The translations under genes were made by a program, and so were the position numbers. From Hirundichthys speculiger (taxonomy: Eukaryota; Chordata; Actinopteri; Beloniformes; Exocoetidae): a stretch of DNA of 64,000 nucleotides. Shown piece by piece: positions 24,033-61,022 of this stretch; within the stretch, counting starts at the first letter, position 1; every line of letters begins with the position of its first letter. The stretch lies in NCBI GenBank assembly GCA_018398805.1, contig JAGFBZ010000684.1, positions 186,001-250,000 of the forward strand. The letters run 5' to 3'. The notes under the pieces are model-generated. The model was not told the DNA's origin and made no database searches. It saw nothing but the letters and a program-made list of their open reading frames with translations.

Positions 24033-24712
24033 AAGCATTCAGCATGTGATAGGTTTTGCATTTGGCTGCACTCTGGACCTCATTTCCTCTCCTCTGATTT
24101 CAAACATACAGTCCTGATTTTCACTCTTCCATGTAATTGTACCAGCGGTTCTGTGTGTTTGACCTCTTCATTGAACTGAAAAAGAAATGTAATTACACAG
24201 GATCAACAGCGTTGCACAGAGAGAACTTATTTAAGTTACTTTACAAGACAAACCTACAGAAATGTGATGATGAACAAAGAAATAGATGTTATGTGGACAT
24301 ATTGGAGTCATTATGGTTATATGCTGATATGAAGTTGGAGGGTTTTAGGAAAGGGAGAAAAAATAATGGATAAACTTGCAATGATCAACTCGATGGGAGG
24401 AAAGTCCTGGGAAAATAGTGTCACTCGATTCTCAGACTTGAAAGGGGAAGGTGTTAACCGTCGTCTTGGCTTACATCAGGCAGTGATGTAAGCCAGGATT
24501 TTCAGGACAGTATTGTTGTTAGCCAGCTGAGTCATATTCTCCACCTTGGCTTCTAAACAGTGAAGTCGATATTTCATATCTCCATCTTGTTGAACTTGAC
24601 TACGAGGGACTCTGTGCTTAATTCTTTTCAAATACAACTTTTATCAGCACCATATGAACCAGTTAGAATGTTAGCAGAGCTGCCTGTGCAGACCTTGTGC
24701 ATTATTAATTAA

Positions 24713-24726
24713 CCCCCCCCCCCCCC
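24713..24726 (+). repeat. C14 homopolymer
   Basis: Fourteen C in a row are visible. Confidence 0.9.
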
Positions 24727-25152
24727 AACATTTCATCTATAGTCTTGCTCACAGCCCACAGCATTTTGCCACTTCAACCACTCTAGACTGTAACTCAGCC
24801 GGACCAGGTCTTAAAATGTGCATATATCTTGCAGTACAAACATTATGTGTTGTTTTTCCTGTGCTGTTTAAAGATGAATTTCTGGATGACTAATTGAGGT
24901 ATTGCTGAGTTCTCCTTGAAAAGTGAATCAACAGTCAAAAATAGCAGTGATTTTTTTTTTATTTTCTTGAATTAAGCAATTGTTCAAAGTCCCTGTTTTC
25001 AAAATTGATGCTTTTTGCCACTGACCAACAAAGCATAATCTTTCAAATGAATCACAATGCTACTGATTTATCAGGGAGTTTCAGTGTTTGTAATATAACA
25101 GACGTTTTTGAAATGGACCCCTGTTATGCAATGACATTTCCATAAATAAGAA

Positions 25153-25175
25153 GGGGGGGGGGGGGGGGGGGGGGG
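25153..25175 (+). repeat. G23 homopolymer
   Basis: Twenty-three G in a row. Such a run can form intramolecular G-quadruplexes and is prone to length errors in sequencing. Confidence 0.9.
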
Positions 25176-25321
25176 CTATATGTTCTCTAGCAGTTGTCAG
25201 GATTGCCACAATATAAAACATGTGTTGGCGCGTCATTGTCAAATACATCAAGTTGACATTGAATAATGTGGGCGTGAGGATGTATGGTGGTGGTCTCCCT
25301 CTCTGGTAAATGGGTCTGGGT

Positions 25322-25942
25322 TAGGGAAGCACTTTTTGGATTTTTGTTATGACCGTTAACCGACGCCCTTTAACGATTAATAACCGTTAACCGATAAGTC
25401 CGGAAGGGGTTGGCTGCTGCGATGTTGCGCGCGTTGTCGTGGACGCATGCGGACACTTCCCCGTGTATACTCTCGCGGCAATGTGTCACCATCAGCTTGT
25501 CGCAGAGATGCCGCCGTCACTTTTGATTTATACTAGCGCGGTCTCCGCTATGTTATTCCACGCCACAACGCAAGAGCGACAATCACGAACTAGCTAAACT
25601 TACTAAACTTATCTCTTGTGTTTTTCCACTTCCTCACCGTCTCGGCCGTATCCAGACCCACATTCATCGCAATCTCCCTCCATGAATTACTAGAATATGT
25701 GCTGTCTTTGTAGTGTGGAGAACCAGAATCGTACAGATGTGGGTACTTCCTCATTTTTTCGATGACGCGCTCTTTTCTACGCGGATGTAGAATTGACCAA
25801 TCAGAGGCCTGTTGCACCTGTCGACACGCCCCCATGAGTTGATTGAATTACGTAGCTTAAAAACAAAATTGACCGTTAGTATTAATCGGTTTGAGTTACT
25901 GTTATCGGTTAACGGTTAAACGGTTAACCATGTGCATCCCTA
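25322..25942 (-). mobile_element. Non-autonomous DNA transposon carrying a MADF-domain ORF
   Basis: Ends are TAGGGAAGCAC and GTGCATCCCTA, an imperfect inverted pair, followed inwards on both sides by TAACCGTTAACCG-like blocks. A minus-strand ORF lies inside. I could not find a clear target-site duplication. The terminal wording is hAT-like while MADF proteins are best known from PIF/Harbinger elements, so the superfamily is left open. The same family gives the fragment at 1-354. Confidence 0.7.
25590..25835 (-). CDS. MADF (Myb/SANT-like) domain ORF of a transposon, C-terminally short
   Basis: The 81-residue ORF begins MGACRQVQQASDWSILHP and continues with the MADF pattern: a basic helix with VIEKMRKYPHLYD, an SPHYKDS turn, SWREIAMNVG, and a last helix TVRKWKNTRDKFSKFS. 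MADF domains bind DNA and are about 80-90 residues, so the whole product is about one domain. In this family the motif usually sits at the N-terminus of a longer protein, so this may be a truncated reading. It lies inside intron 1 of usp53, on the opposite strand. Whether it is expressed is unknown. Confidence 0.62.
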   Translation of the reverse strand: MGACRQVQQASDWSILHPRRKERVIEKMRKYPHLYDSGSPHYKDSTYSSNSWREIAMNVGLDTAETVRKWKNTRDKFSKFS

Positions 25943-27554
25943 ATGCTTGTGCATTAGCACGGGTTTCTTTAATTATAAGGATCAATAAATAGTCACTCAC
26001 TTTGGAGGAATTGAGGTAGAAATGTTTTTCAAGATTGAACGGATGCCCGTGCGTTTACTCGGAGTTGACTTACGACAAATAGTTTTAAGCATCTCGGGAC
26101 GTGTGGCGTTATTAGCAGGCTATACATCTTATCCAGTTTTCCACCAGCCCTGAAACTAATTCAGCCCTGAAACTAATTCGGAGCTGGTGGTGCAACTATG
26201 AGCTTAAATGCTGGCTTGGGACTGTTGTTGCCATGGGGCCCAGGTACACAGTGCAGAGCTTAAAGCTTTTGCATGTTAAGTTGGATCATGCAAAGATGCG
26301 AGTTCTGCTGTGTAAATACGAAACCCCAGGTTGTGCCATTAACTGTTGCAATCTGGCATTGTGGCGATATCCTCGTCCATTTTAGGATTGTCTGGATTCC
26401 ACGGCGGTAATGTGGTCCAGCAGGTTTAGACTGAAACCTGGGGTTGTAGAAACTGTCACAACAGGAAGGTTCATTATTTGTGTTAAGTAGAGCATTTTTT
26501 GAAAAAAAAATTCCTTTTTCCCATGACTAAATGTTTGAGGATTTATTTATTTTTATTGGTCTGTTTGAGTGAAAATAGTTGCTTCTTTGTTTTGATTTTT
26601 TTTTTTCCTCCCTTGGAGTTTTGTATGGTAGGACTTCAGTTTTCTTAAAAACTGTGCAGCTTTGATTCTGTTTGATGTGAAACGGGCTATGAAAACCGTA
26701 GTAAACCGATCCAAAGTTGCATGTTGTGACTATGTTGATCACTCGGGCCATTCACTAACGTAGCCACCAAGACACAGCTTCCACTGTCCCAGTCAGCACA
26801 AACATTTTCATCCATCAAACCTCTCCGTCGTCTGTGTTCAGCCTTTCATTCCAAGAAGCAACAATGCTCATTCACTGGGGATTTTTAATGTCGCTCAGTA
26901 GGTTTTCAAAGCTGCACGGACTGCAAGTTTTGTAAATTGAACTGCATATTCAGTGTAATGTCCTCTACTGCTGAAATCACTGTTTATTTTAAAAAAGAAA
27001 TAGGTCAGAGCAGTTCTTTTTAGTTTATAAAAGAATGACAGTGCCAGACAAAGTAACAAGAGCAGCTAGAAGTATTCTCTTACATGGGATTTTTTTGAAA
27101 TCCTGAAAAAACAAAACAAAGCAAAACAAAAAACCCTGACAAATAACTACACCTTGTCTCGTTATCCTTTTTTTCAACACAAGTAATTCATATTTTTCTA
27201 ACAGATGAGATAATATCAGATGACCTAGTAATGAGTACAGTTGTAACCCTCCAGTGGAAGTTATGATAAAGAAGCGGAACATTATATCGATTTACAAGTT
27301 ATTCGTATAGATTATAATGTTAGTGGTGATAACAAACCGTTACAATGGTTAATGTTTGAACATATTTCAAATGAGTCTCTGGTGCTACTGTGATGTCCTT
27401 TTCTTCCGACCATGTGGGGAGAAAAAAAAAAAATTATTATTGCACAGATATTTTTTTTTCTCCAGCAATGTGTTCTGGTAACTGGTTTTTGAAAGTGATT
27501 AAAATGCATTTGTTTTTCATGTTACGGTGCGGTCTGAGTTTGGGGCAGCTTTAG

Positions 27555-27785
27555 ATTAGATAGATAGAACTATATTAATCCCTTGGGAGGTCTCCCTCAG
27601 GGAAATTGTGGTTCCAGCAGCTTCAGCACCGACAGTACAGTAAAAGAAAGCAAAATCACAGTTTTGAAGTATAGATTAAGATACACAATAAATATATCAA
27701 TAAGGTAGAGTAAGTATTAAAATAGTATTGCACACACCAGAGAAAAATAAAATAAAACAACAACAATTGCACAGGGTTCCTGCCC
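27555..27785. repeat. Retrotransposon 3'-tail-like fragment
   Basis: TAGATAGAACTATATTAATCCC followed by CCCTCAGGGAAATTGTGG and an A-rich part with TATTGCACA blocks resembles the 3' tails of fish LINE or LINE-mobilised repeats. The family was not fixed. Confidence 0.5.
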
Positions 27786-28044
27786 CAATGAAGAGCTAGT
27801 TTGACATACTTTCAGTGCAGAGGGTGCTTGTAAAAGTTAATGTGTAAGCTTTGTTTACATGAATGAATGTTCAGTTTGACCTTAATTCAGAAATGAAAGT
27901 TTAGTACTAAAGTTTGAGATGTTTATTTGTTTTTATTCATTTATGGATGTAATTGCATATATTTACAATTTTATTGAATTGTTAGAAAATATAAATGGAA
28001 ATGAAAGTGATTAAAATTAAAAGCTAATGGCAAAATGCTTACAT

Positions 28045-28708
28045 TAGGGCTGTAGCGACACACTAATCTTGCGATACGATATGATACGATACACGATATT
28101 CAGCTCATGATGCGATATATATCGATATTCATCTTAAGATACATTTACATTATTTTCTGAAAGATTTTAAAGGAACAAAGTGATTTTGGTGACATGTTTT
28201 TGAGTGTTCCAGTGACTTTGTTTGAATTTATTGAACTGAGAGCATCAATTACACATTACATTGCTGACAGGCAGCTTGCAAATGCTGGACAAAATGAATA
28301 AAAGATGTGTTGAGAAAAATAGTTTTTATTATTTAAACAGCGCCAATTGTTGCTTCTAAAGGTAAGGGCACAATGGAGAGTTAAAGTACAGCAAGTGGCC
28401 TTCTTTGGCAGCTTTTTTGGCTTGATACTGAACATATGAGGCAGCTACTAGCCATTCTAGCCACCAGGTTAAGTAAAAACGAACAATGGCAGCCAATAAT
28501 TCAAGTCCATTTGAGCAACAATTAAGCCATCTTAAAAATGCACCCATGTCAGCAGAGTAGCTGGTGGACCTAGTAGCTGGTGGACTGCAGGACCTGGGGG
28601 TTTTGAAAGGAGCTTAGAATATCGATACCCACGGCTGAAAAATCAATACTCTCTTGGGAAATGAAATATCGCTATATATTGCAGAATCGATAAAATTGCT
28701 CAGCTGTT
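28045..28708. mobile_element. hAT MITE of the ATATCGATATATATCG family, copy A
   Basis: The left end is TAGGGCTGTAGCGACAC and the right end …AAAATTGCTCAGCTGTT. The octamer GCTTACAT borders it on both sides (28037-28044 and 28709-28716). The interior matches the copy at 37345-37775 in reverse orientation, and its right-hand 120 bp match 860-978. It carries no transposase ORF. It ends about 100 bp before exon 2 of usp53. Confidence 0.88.
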
Positions 28709-28808
28709 GCTTACATAGTAGATAAACCTCAGTAAGTGACAGTGACAGCTACAATGGCCCCTAAAAACTCACCCACTCTCTTTTTCTCTTTTTTTTTTCC
28801 AAATACAG

Positions 28809-53786
<24,978 letters not shown>

Positions 53787-55045
53787 TTGAAGCTTGAATG
53801 GACTTTGAATGATCCTTAAACTGGATGCCAAAAGCAGTGACTGCTACTCAGCTTGACTTTATGTGGAATGATCTTCTTTTAACATAATTGTTCAAAGGTA
53901 AAGTTGGGCGTGGAACTGGATGCTGAAGAGATTTTTAAAATAATGTAAGATGTTTTAATCCATCTGGCTACTGAAAGCTTTGAATTGTGATTTTTGCACA
54001 GATAACTATGGGTACAAAATGAATAATGTCGAGGTTATTATTAATTATTATTTTTTTTTTAGCTTAAAGGTGTAGACCAGTAACGAATGTGTCACATACA
54101 GCCACTTTACCACACCGGAGACTGGGGGAAGTTTTCCTCCAGTTAGATTTTCCTGACACTTCTCATGAAATGCTGTGTAACTGTTCCCATTTTCAGTGTT
54201 ATTTGCCGTCTGCCCCAGTTCTGTCACTGAGTTCTAAACAGTACAAGATGGTCTGGTTAAATTCAGAACACGGGTTTTTGATTTTGAAGCCGTACGTGGC
54301 ATCTTGGGCACGTTCTTGTCACAACTTCAGAATGGATCCATGAGAATATTCTGACACTCACTTTGGGTTTTAGCTCACAATCCGTCTGTGCGTGGTCGTT
54401 TAAGCGGGAATGTAAACAAACTGAGACTCCCGTTTGTTCATGAAGTGTGATGACATCTGCAAATATCTGAGCGATATAACCAGAGTGTCTTTGCCTCAAA
54501 CCTTCATCAGAGGAGGCCTGATGTAAAAGAGCAACTGTGAAGACCAGAGAAGATGTCAAAGATTCATAAAGTGGTGGGTAAATATGTTAAATTGACTGGT
54601 TATTAAGCAGAAGAGTGTATAGTACGTCCTACTTTTTACATGCACATCTATCATCTGTACGTATTTGCTGTTTCTGTGTCTATGCACTGTTCCTCCAGTT
54701 TATCTTCTAACAGTCCTGGCAGAAACATCATCTTCACCGCTAGAAAAGTGTACCGTCTCGGTTTCCCTTGCTGAATGTGTATATGTCAGTTAACCACAGC
54801 TGAGTTGGGGGATGCTGATAAAAGTGTCGTCACTGTCACTCGTTTCTTTTGGTTCAGATGTTTTTAACGTATATGCAGCAGACTAATGCACAGTGCCTTT
54901 TGTATTTTTCTATGTCGAGGCAGAGATGAAATTGGAGCCATGGTTTGTACAGTTCCTTGATTTTTAAATAATTTTTGTAACATTTTAATTTTATTTTTAT
55001 TAACAAATGCTAAATAATAATAATAAAACAACATTTAATCATACA
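53787..55045 (+). other. usp53: usp53 3' UTR with poly(A) signal
   Basis: The UTR is AT-rich, with a long T run near 54050. AATAAA at 55022-55027 is the best signal, giving a UTR of about 1.25 kb. The cleavage site is inferred. Confidence 0.6.
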
Positions 55046-56957
55046 TGTCCCAAGAGATGTTCTTTTTGTAATATGGCGGTGCTGATCTCGATTCTGTATC
55101 ACCCAGAAAGAGACCGGGGTTGCAATCAATACTCGCCCAACATACAGATCAATTTTCATATTCAAATATCCCGTCCATGCTTGTGCATTTTTCCTGAGCG
55201 AACACGCCCATCTGTGTGCTGCTGGGTAACCGTGGTGATTTGCTGCCACCTGCAGTCCTGAATCCCAGTTGCTCCCTTTTACATCAATGACTGTTCAGCC
55301 AGTTAGAAATATATTTGAAAAACAGTCTTATGATGGTAAAAGAAAAGATTTCATTTGACTTTGTTGTGCTATTTTGGGCATATTTAATCTGTTTTTAGTT
55401 CAGTTTTTTTTTTTTTTTTTTTGGGGGGGGGGGTGTCGTTATCTAGTTCTGACTTCTGCAAGTGTGCATTATTTATTCTGCTGTTTAGGGTGATGGAGGA
55501 TGCTGGAGTCTATCACAGCTGAGGTACACCCTCCGTAGGTCACATCACAGAGATTTAAATGTGACTTATGGTCAAAATATAACTTAAAGTCCAAACTTAA
55601 AGTGTTTTGAGACTCTGGAGGGAAGCAGGAGTATGCAGTTTGAACTGGGAGTTTCTAACTGCAAGACAACTGCTGATTACTGTAATTATTCTTATTGTAA
55701 AGCCATGACGGAGGATGTCATCCACAACTGTGGCCCCTTTATTCCCCTGGGTTCACACCTTGCCCTCCTCTGCCCCTGATCTACTCCTCTTTCACCGTCA
55801 CTGTTTAATGTTCTGTCCGCCAACCGAAGATTTATGCGACGCACAATTCTGATTTATGACGAGGACAGATGAATGCTTCACACATTCTTCATCAACTCAT
55901 GGCACAAAACTAATAGAAAGATGTGGAACATATTTGAAAGATTATGTGATAAGTTAATTTTGCACGTGATGACTTAAACAAGCAGATGTTTTTGGAGCAA
56001 AGTAATTCAGCAGGGACCCGGGTGTGATGTGTTTCAGTTGACGCTGCAGAAGCAGCTGATGATGGGAGGTCTAAGTAGCAGACGGTTGTAAATGGAGGTG
56101 ATGAATTAATTTTAAATGTGTACAAATTACAAGAACAAGTGGAGGTTCAGAAATTACTTTTAGCTATTTTAATTCTGATTTAACAAGAACAAGAAAGGCT
56201 AACATTATTATTAGAATATTTTTTGTCAAGATGCATCAATTGCAACATTTAAATTGCAACTTTGTGTTTCAATTTCAGTAAACACAGATTTAGTCTTTTT
56301 TTTTTTTTTGCCCTTACATGTCTTCATACTGAACTTAACAGGCTAATTTTTATTTTCCATTTCCCTCATCAGTGATGAGATGAAGCAGATACTCTCTGTT
56401 CTCTACAAAGGTGCGCTGATGATTTTGTGATATTGACGATTCAGAACAGAAACACATGAACATGTTGTTTTCTTCCAGGAGGTGGAGGCAGAGAACTTTA
56501 CAAGCGAAACACCAACTCCCCCGACAAACTTTATTTCACTGATGAGCATTACTCGTTGACATTACATAACTTTAATTTACAAAAAATAAGAAAAATGCAT
56601 GAAGCATCCGCTGCTTTTTTATCATGTAGATATTTCAGGACTGTAATTTAAACCTCCAAAGCTGAAGAACATCAACACACAAATGGTAAGACGACACATC
56701 TCCACCTCATGATGTTTGTTTCCACATCTCGAAAGGCAGACACTTCTTTAAAAGAGCTAGGAAAGGATATTTGACATGTAATGCGGCGACTTCAAGGCAG
56801 ATGAGGATTCTGATGGTTTTCACTGGAGGACGGAGGAGGAGAGGTGTGTTCACACATCCTGACAATGTTCTGCCCTTCACTCCGCACCTCCTCGCATGGT
56901 AAGCCGTGTCCATCACAGTTTTGTAATGCTTGAATTTCAGCTCTTCCTGTTTCTGGT

Positions 56958-57003
<46 letters not shown>

Positions 57004-57311
57004 TCTCCACCATCCATCAGAGTGGGACTCGGCTGTCAGTGTGGGCTCCTCCTCTGCAGCTGCCGTACTTCATTAGGGGCCATCAGCTGAGCTCAGTGCT
57101 CCACTGTCAGAGTCAGACTTGTGTTTTCTCCTCCCTTTGCACCCCCCCCCCCCCCCCCTCCCATGTTTCAGCACTCTCATACCTGGCTCTGTCAACTTAC
57201 CTCAGTCTCTTCTGTCTTGCTCAGATTTCTCAGCTCTGTCCTTTTTCTGATCAGACTTCTCTATTTTTTTTTTTTAATTTCTTTGTTTTCACAAACATAA
57301 TTTTCTTCATG

Positions 57312-57342
<31 letters not shown>

Positions 57343-58278
57343 TGCTGTTTGCAAAGTCAAATATCTGCATGAAAGTAATTTTGGCTCATTCTAATAAGCT
57401 TCCTTGGCTCTGTTATTTGATGTAAATACTTGGCATTAAGTTCTGTAGCACACACCAGGAATCAAAAATGGCCTGAAGCTGAAACAAATGAAGTGACAGA
57501 AAGGCAGAAAGTGAAAAATAAGCCATATATTACAGGTGACACATTAGATGATTAAGAATCCAGATGGAGGTTCTTGAGTTTCAGCTTTTCTTATACGTCT
57601 GGCAAAGATGGATGTTCAGAATTGTATATTTCAGTCTCCACTGTATCTTAGATCTCCTGTTATTGCTTAGAAAAAGAGCTTTCTGCCAAAATTACAGATA
57701 TTTCTTCTTAAGTACATCTCTCTTAGATGTTTAATCTTTTTATCCGGCATATCCATGCACACATTTTCTGTACCTTGGAGTTCAGGGTGTCAGTTAGCTT
57801 GGCGTCAACTCCAGCTGTCATTGGACAAGTTTCCTCTTCCATGTCAACAACAAAAATCTCCATAACCAGTCCATATGTCCCCGAATGTCTTCCCCCCGTG
57901 GATTGTTTCCCCCTGCTGTGTGTGTGTGTGTGTGTGTTGTTTTTACAGTCTTTAAATAGGATTTAAACTGACTGGAAGGAAATTGAGAGATTCTTCACAG
58001 ATGTGTCATGATTCTGTTGTCTGGATTTCTCGTTACTGCACATATTTCGTCACCTCCGGTCGTAGTGATATATATTTATCAAATGCAGTGAATTTTTTCC
58101 TTTATACTCGTAAAGAAATTTCTTATTTTTTTTTAAATAAGGTGATTTATTTATTTAGTTTTTATCCCTTTTCTGGTAAAACTAGGGAATTGTGTACAGA
58201 CACAGCTATATTCTATTTTTATAGGGAAAAAATGTGATTTAAAAAATCCATCCATTCAAAATGCAATGAACTATAATT
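55046..58278. other. Intergenic DNA downstream of usp53
   Basis: No gene is seen. A T18/G10 run lies at about 55407-55432, and an L2-like fragment (GATGCTGGAGTCTATCACAG then GGTACACCCTCCG) at about 55498-55535. C and A runs lie at about 57141-57159 and 57317-57340. Confidence 0.5.
56959..57000 (+). repeat. (GT)n microsatellite
   Basis: About 21 GT units. A shorter one lies at 57917-57936. Confidence 0.93.
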
Positions 58279-58830
58279 GGTAAATGGACTGCACTTATAT
58301 ACAGTATCTTTCTTTTTTTCCTTCCTAGAAATAGTGGACATTTAAAACATTTTAGGGACTAGCCTCCCTATTAGAGGTGTGAAAAAAAAAATCGATTTGG
58401 CAATATATCGTGATTTTTGGCCGCCCAATATAATATCGATTTTTCAGCTCCTAATATTGATGATCAATATCATCTGATGAACATATACAGCAACTTGATT
58501 TTTCATCTCTACTTTTAATTTTGATATTAACTGGGTAGAATATCACAATATATCGTGATATCGTGATATCGCGATATGGTATCATGACCCAGTGTCATTA
58601 TACATATCGTATTGCAACATCCTTGTCAATACTCACCACTAATCATGGTACCCCCAAAGTGCTTTACATTGGCCTCTCATTCACCCATATACACACCAGT
58701 GGGCAGCTGCTGCCATGAAGGGCGCTGCCAGATAAGTTGGGGTTCAGTGTCTTGCCCAAGGACACTTTAACATGTGGTCAGTTGGAGCTGGGATCAAACC
58801 ACCAACTTTACAATGAGTGGACCAACTGAA
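58279..58830 (+). repeat. Common fish interspersed repeat, split by a hAT insertion
   Basis: The left part begins GGTAAATGGACTGCACTTAT. The right part, after the insertion, has AAAGTGCTTTACATTGGCCT, CATTCACCC, TTGCCCAAGGACACTTTAAC and GGGATCAAACCACCAAC. This order is that of a widespread teleost repeat. The two halves are separated by the hAT copy. Confidence 0.65.
58372..58645. mobile_element. hAT MITE of the TAGGGGTGTGAAAA family, third copy
   Basis: Starts TAGAGGTGTGAAAA and ends AATACTCACCACTA. The interior shares the block AACATATACAGCAACTTGAT with the copies at 10068-10760 and 29576-29937. No matching flanking octamer was found. Confidence 0.78.
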
Positions 58831-59140
58831 ATAGAAGTAGGCATAAACACTAATCACTGGCATAGATCCTTATTAGGCTGCAGAAAATGAAATGGGCTTG
58901 TAACTGAAAAGAAAAGGCCCTTCTTATTCAGAATCAAAAGTCGTAACTAACTTATACAACTAATTGTAATTGATGTCTATTTTATGTGACTTAATGTGTA
59001 AGACTTTAAATGAAGTGAAGACTGACTTCTGCTTTTGTGAAATATCTGGCTAAATAAGCTTTCAGCAGTTTCTCTTTGTAATATTGTATAACTTCAGTCA
59101 AGATGAAGAACAACACAGAACAAACCATATTATTGGTCAC
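58831..59140. other. Intergenic DNA, no recognised feature
   Basis: AT-rich DNA with no gene or border seen. Confidence 0.4.
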
Positions 59141-59157
59141 TTTAGTTGAGAACTATC

Positions 59158-59322
59158 TATCCATCCATCCATTATCTATGCCCATTTAATCCTCTGCAGG
59201 GTCACGGGGATCTGGTAGAGCCTATAGTGGAGAACTACTCAGAAGTAATATTTTTCATATACCTATAGGTTTTGCATTAACCTAAATGGGAATAAAAGAA
59301 TGTAAATAATGGATGGATGGAT
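59158..59322 (-). repeat. L2-like retrotransposon tail with ATGGATGG ends
   Basis: CCATCCATCCATTATCTATG followed by CCTCTGCAGGGTCACGGGGA is the inverse of the tail at 23925-24032. An ATGGATGGATGG motif at about 59309-59320 closes the stretch in the opposite sense, perhaps a second truncated copy. Confidence 0.55.
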
Positions 59323-59329
59323 TTGGATG

Positions 59330-60095
59330 CACATAAGCTACTTTTGTAAACTTCAGCCAGTTGTCCTTCGTTGACTTAATGCACTGTGTTGAATACTTAA
59401 ATACACAATGAACGTGATGAACAATTTTTTTTTCTTTTTAATTCTTTCTTAAGAATAAATGTACCTGATGAGAAAAATACAATTTGAATTTTAAGTCATT
59501 AATTTGTGAAAAGTCTGCCTGATGTCCAAAGGAGTGGACGCATCAGTAAGTTGCTCGAAAATATAATGAAAAGAAAAATTGAACAGAATTTTGCATGTTC
59601 TTAGATGTAAATAACTAGTTTTGAAAAAAGATAATAATTCACGAATATAAGGTCTAGAGGAGACTGACCCGAGGCTTCAATAACGTCAAAGCAAGTTGGA
59701 AAAACATTGCAAGTGTAGGAATCAAGTGATTTTCTTGATCGTGCTGATTGACGTGAAGGAGAGGAAACACTCGGCGCTCATTTTGAGGGAGTGTGAATGA
59801 GGAGCTTCATCCAGCGAGGCGACAGCTTCAGTTCATGCTCATCTTGTTCTTCTTTCTGTCGCATCATGTTTGGGCTCGGTGAGCAGCTCTGACGCAGACG
59901 TGTGTTCAGGGGGACAGCTGTGCTGCTGGAGCTCCTTCAGATGTGTTAATGTCCACTTTCAGATGCTCCGTGGTTCTGAATACTTTTCAGAAATGTTGGA
60001 CATAAACTTCAAACTAACAACTTTCCAATGTGGCCTTTTTTTTTCTGACTAGCAGCTTGTTTTCTGACTTTTCTTCTCTCGATGAGAGTTTTGGA
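59330..60095. other. Intergenic DNA, no recognised feature
   Basis: AT-rich DNA with no gene or border seen. Confidence 0.4.
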
Positions 60096-60420
60096 TGATC
60101 AGGTGGTTGATACCATTAGCATATCCTTTGTGACGGTCACTCCAGTACCTTCATTTTATTGTCCTTAAATCACTTTGCAACCAGTTGAGAGGTATGATTG
60201 AGGTCAACGTCCATTTGGAAGGCCCACACACGTATGAGCTTTATCCTTTCAGCTGATGTCTTGAGTTGCTGCTCCAGAATTTTCCTCGTGATGCTGTCGT
60301 TTGTGAAGTGCACCTGTCCATCCTGCAGCAAAGCTGTCCCGCAGCATGATGTTGCCACCGCCATACCTTCACAGTCCAGATGAGCCCTGCTAGTTTCTCC
60401 CCTTCAAACCAACGGTATGA
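60096..60420 (-). pseudogene. Tc1-like transposase relic
   Basis: On the minus strand one reads, with changes and stops, a GGNIMLRDSFAAGWTG-like block, WAFQMDVDLNHTSQLVAK, then FKDNKMKVLE and PSQ. In Tc1 transposases the DNDPKHTS motif with the second catalytic Asp lies here, followed by LEWPSQSPDLNP. The remnant has lost most of the SPD part. Confidence 0.7.
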
Positions 60421-60447
60421 TGACTGCCTAGTCCAATGGTGTTTATA

Positions 60448-60679
60448 CTGTCATGGAAAAAATTATTAGACCACCCTTGTTTTCTTCAGTTTCTTGTTCA
60501 TTTTAATGATTTTTTTTTAAATTTTTAATTTTAATGCCTGCCAAAAACACTGCTTTTATGCATTCAGTGTTTTCGTTTCTGTCTGTTTTAGTCACATGAT
60601 GACGTTTAGTGGTACCAGGTATTAAAATGAACAAGAAAGTGAAGAAAAAATGGTGGTCTAATAATTTTTTCTATGACTG
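60448..60679. mobile_element. Mariner/Tc1-type MITE, second copy
   Basis: Ends pair with each other (CTGTCATGGAAAAAATTATT and its inverse near 60660-60679) and TA flanks both (60446-60447 and 60680-60681). It belongs to the family nested in the hAT at 19339-19705, but is shorter. Confidence 0.85.
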
Positions 60680-61022
60680 TACGTGTGTGTTACTATTTGA
60701 ACATATGAACATGCAGGCACCTGGAAACTGGACCCGAGGATGAACCAGACCTGTGGTGTCCACCGTGCCTTTCATGATGTCTTGATTGTGTCCTGAAATA
60801 CATTCACAGGTGTCAGGTTACCCCGATCAGAAGCTTTTAAAGCCAAAAAATATAACATCATCATCATAACTAATGCTAACATGAGATGCAATAAATTACA
60901 GAAAAAAAAAATCTAAAATGTGTTTTTTCTACAAGTATTGCATACAAAGTCAATAGGAGTCATGTGGGGTAGACCATTTTTTTTTTATTTTATTTCCCCT
61001 TTTGACACCACAATTTCTAGTA

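Larger units (their letters stand above)
21001..28808 (+). other. usp53: usp53 intron 1 (7.8 kb)
   Basis: The intron runs from the GTGAGTGA donor to a pyrimidine-rich acceptor ending AAATACAG. It contains an L2-like tail near 23930-24030, a C14 and a G23 run, a MADF-type transposon, a LINE-like tail at 27550-27780 and a hAT MITE at 28045-28708. The remaining sequence shows no recognised feature. Confidence 0.65.

Noticed and set aside
25263..25321. GTGGTGGTCTCCCTCTCTGG wording like the MVWGGISL block of Tc1 transposases
   Set aside because: Only about 40 bp resemble it and no other Tc1 motif follows; too short to call.
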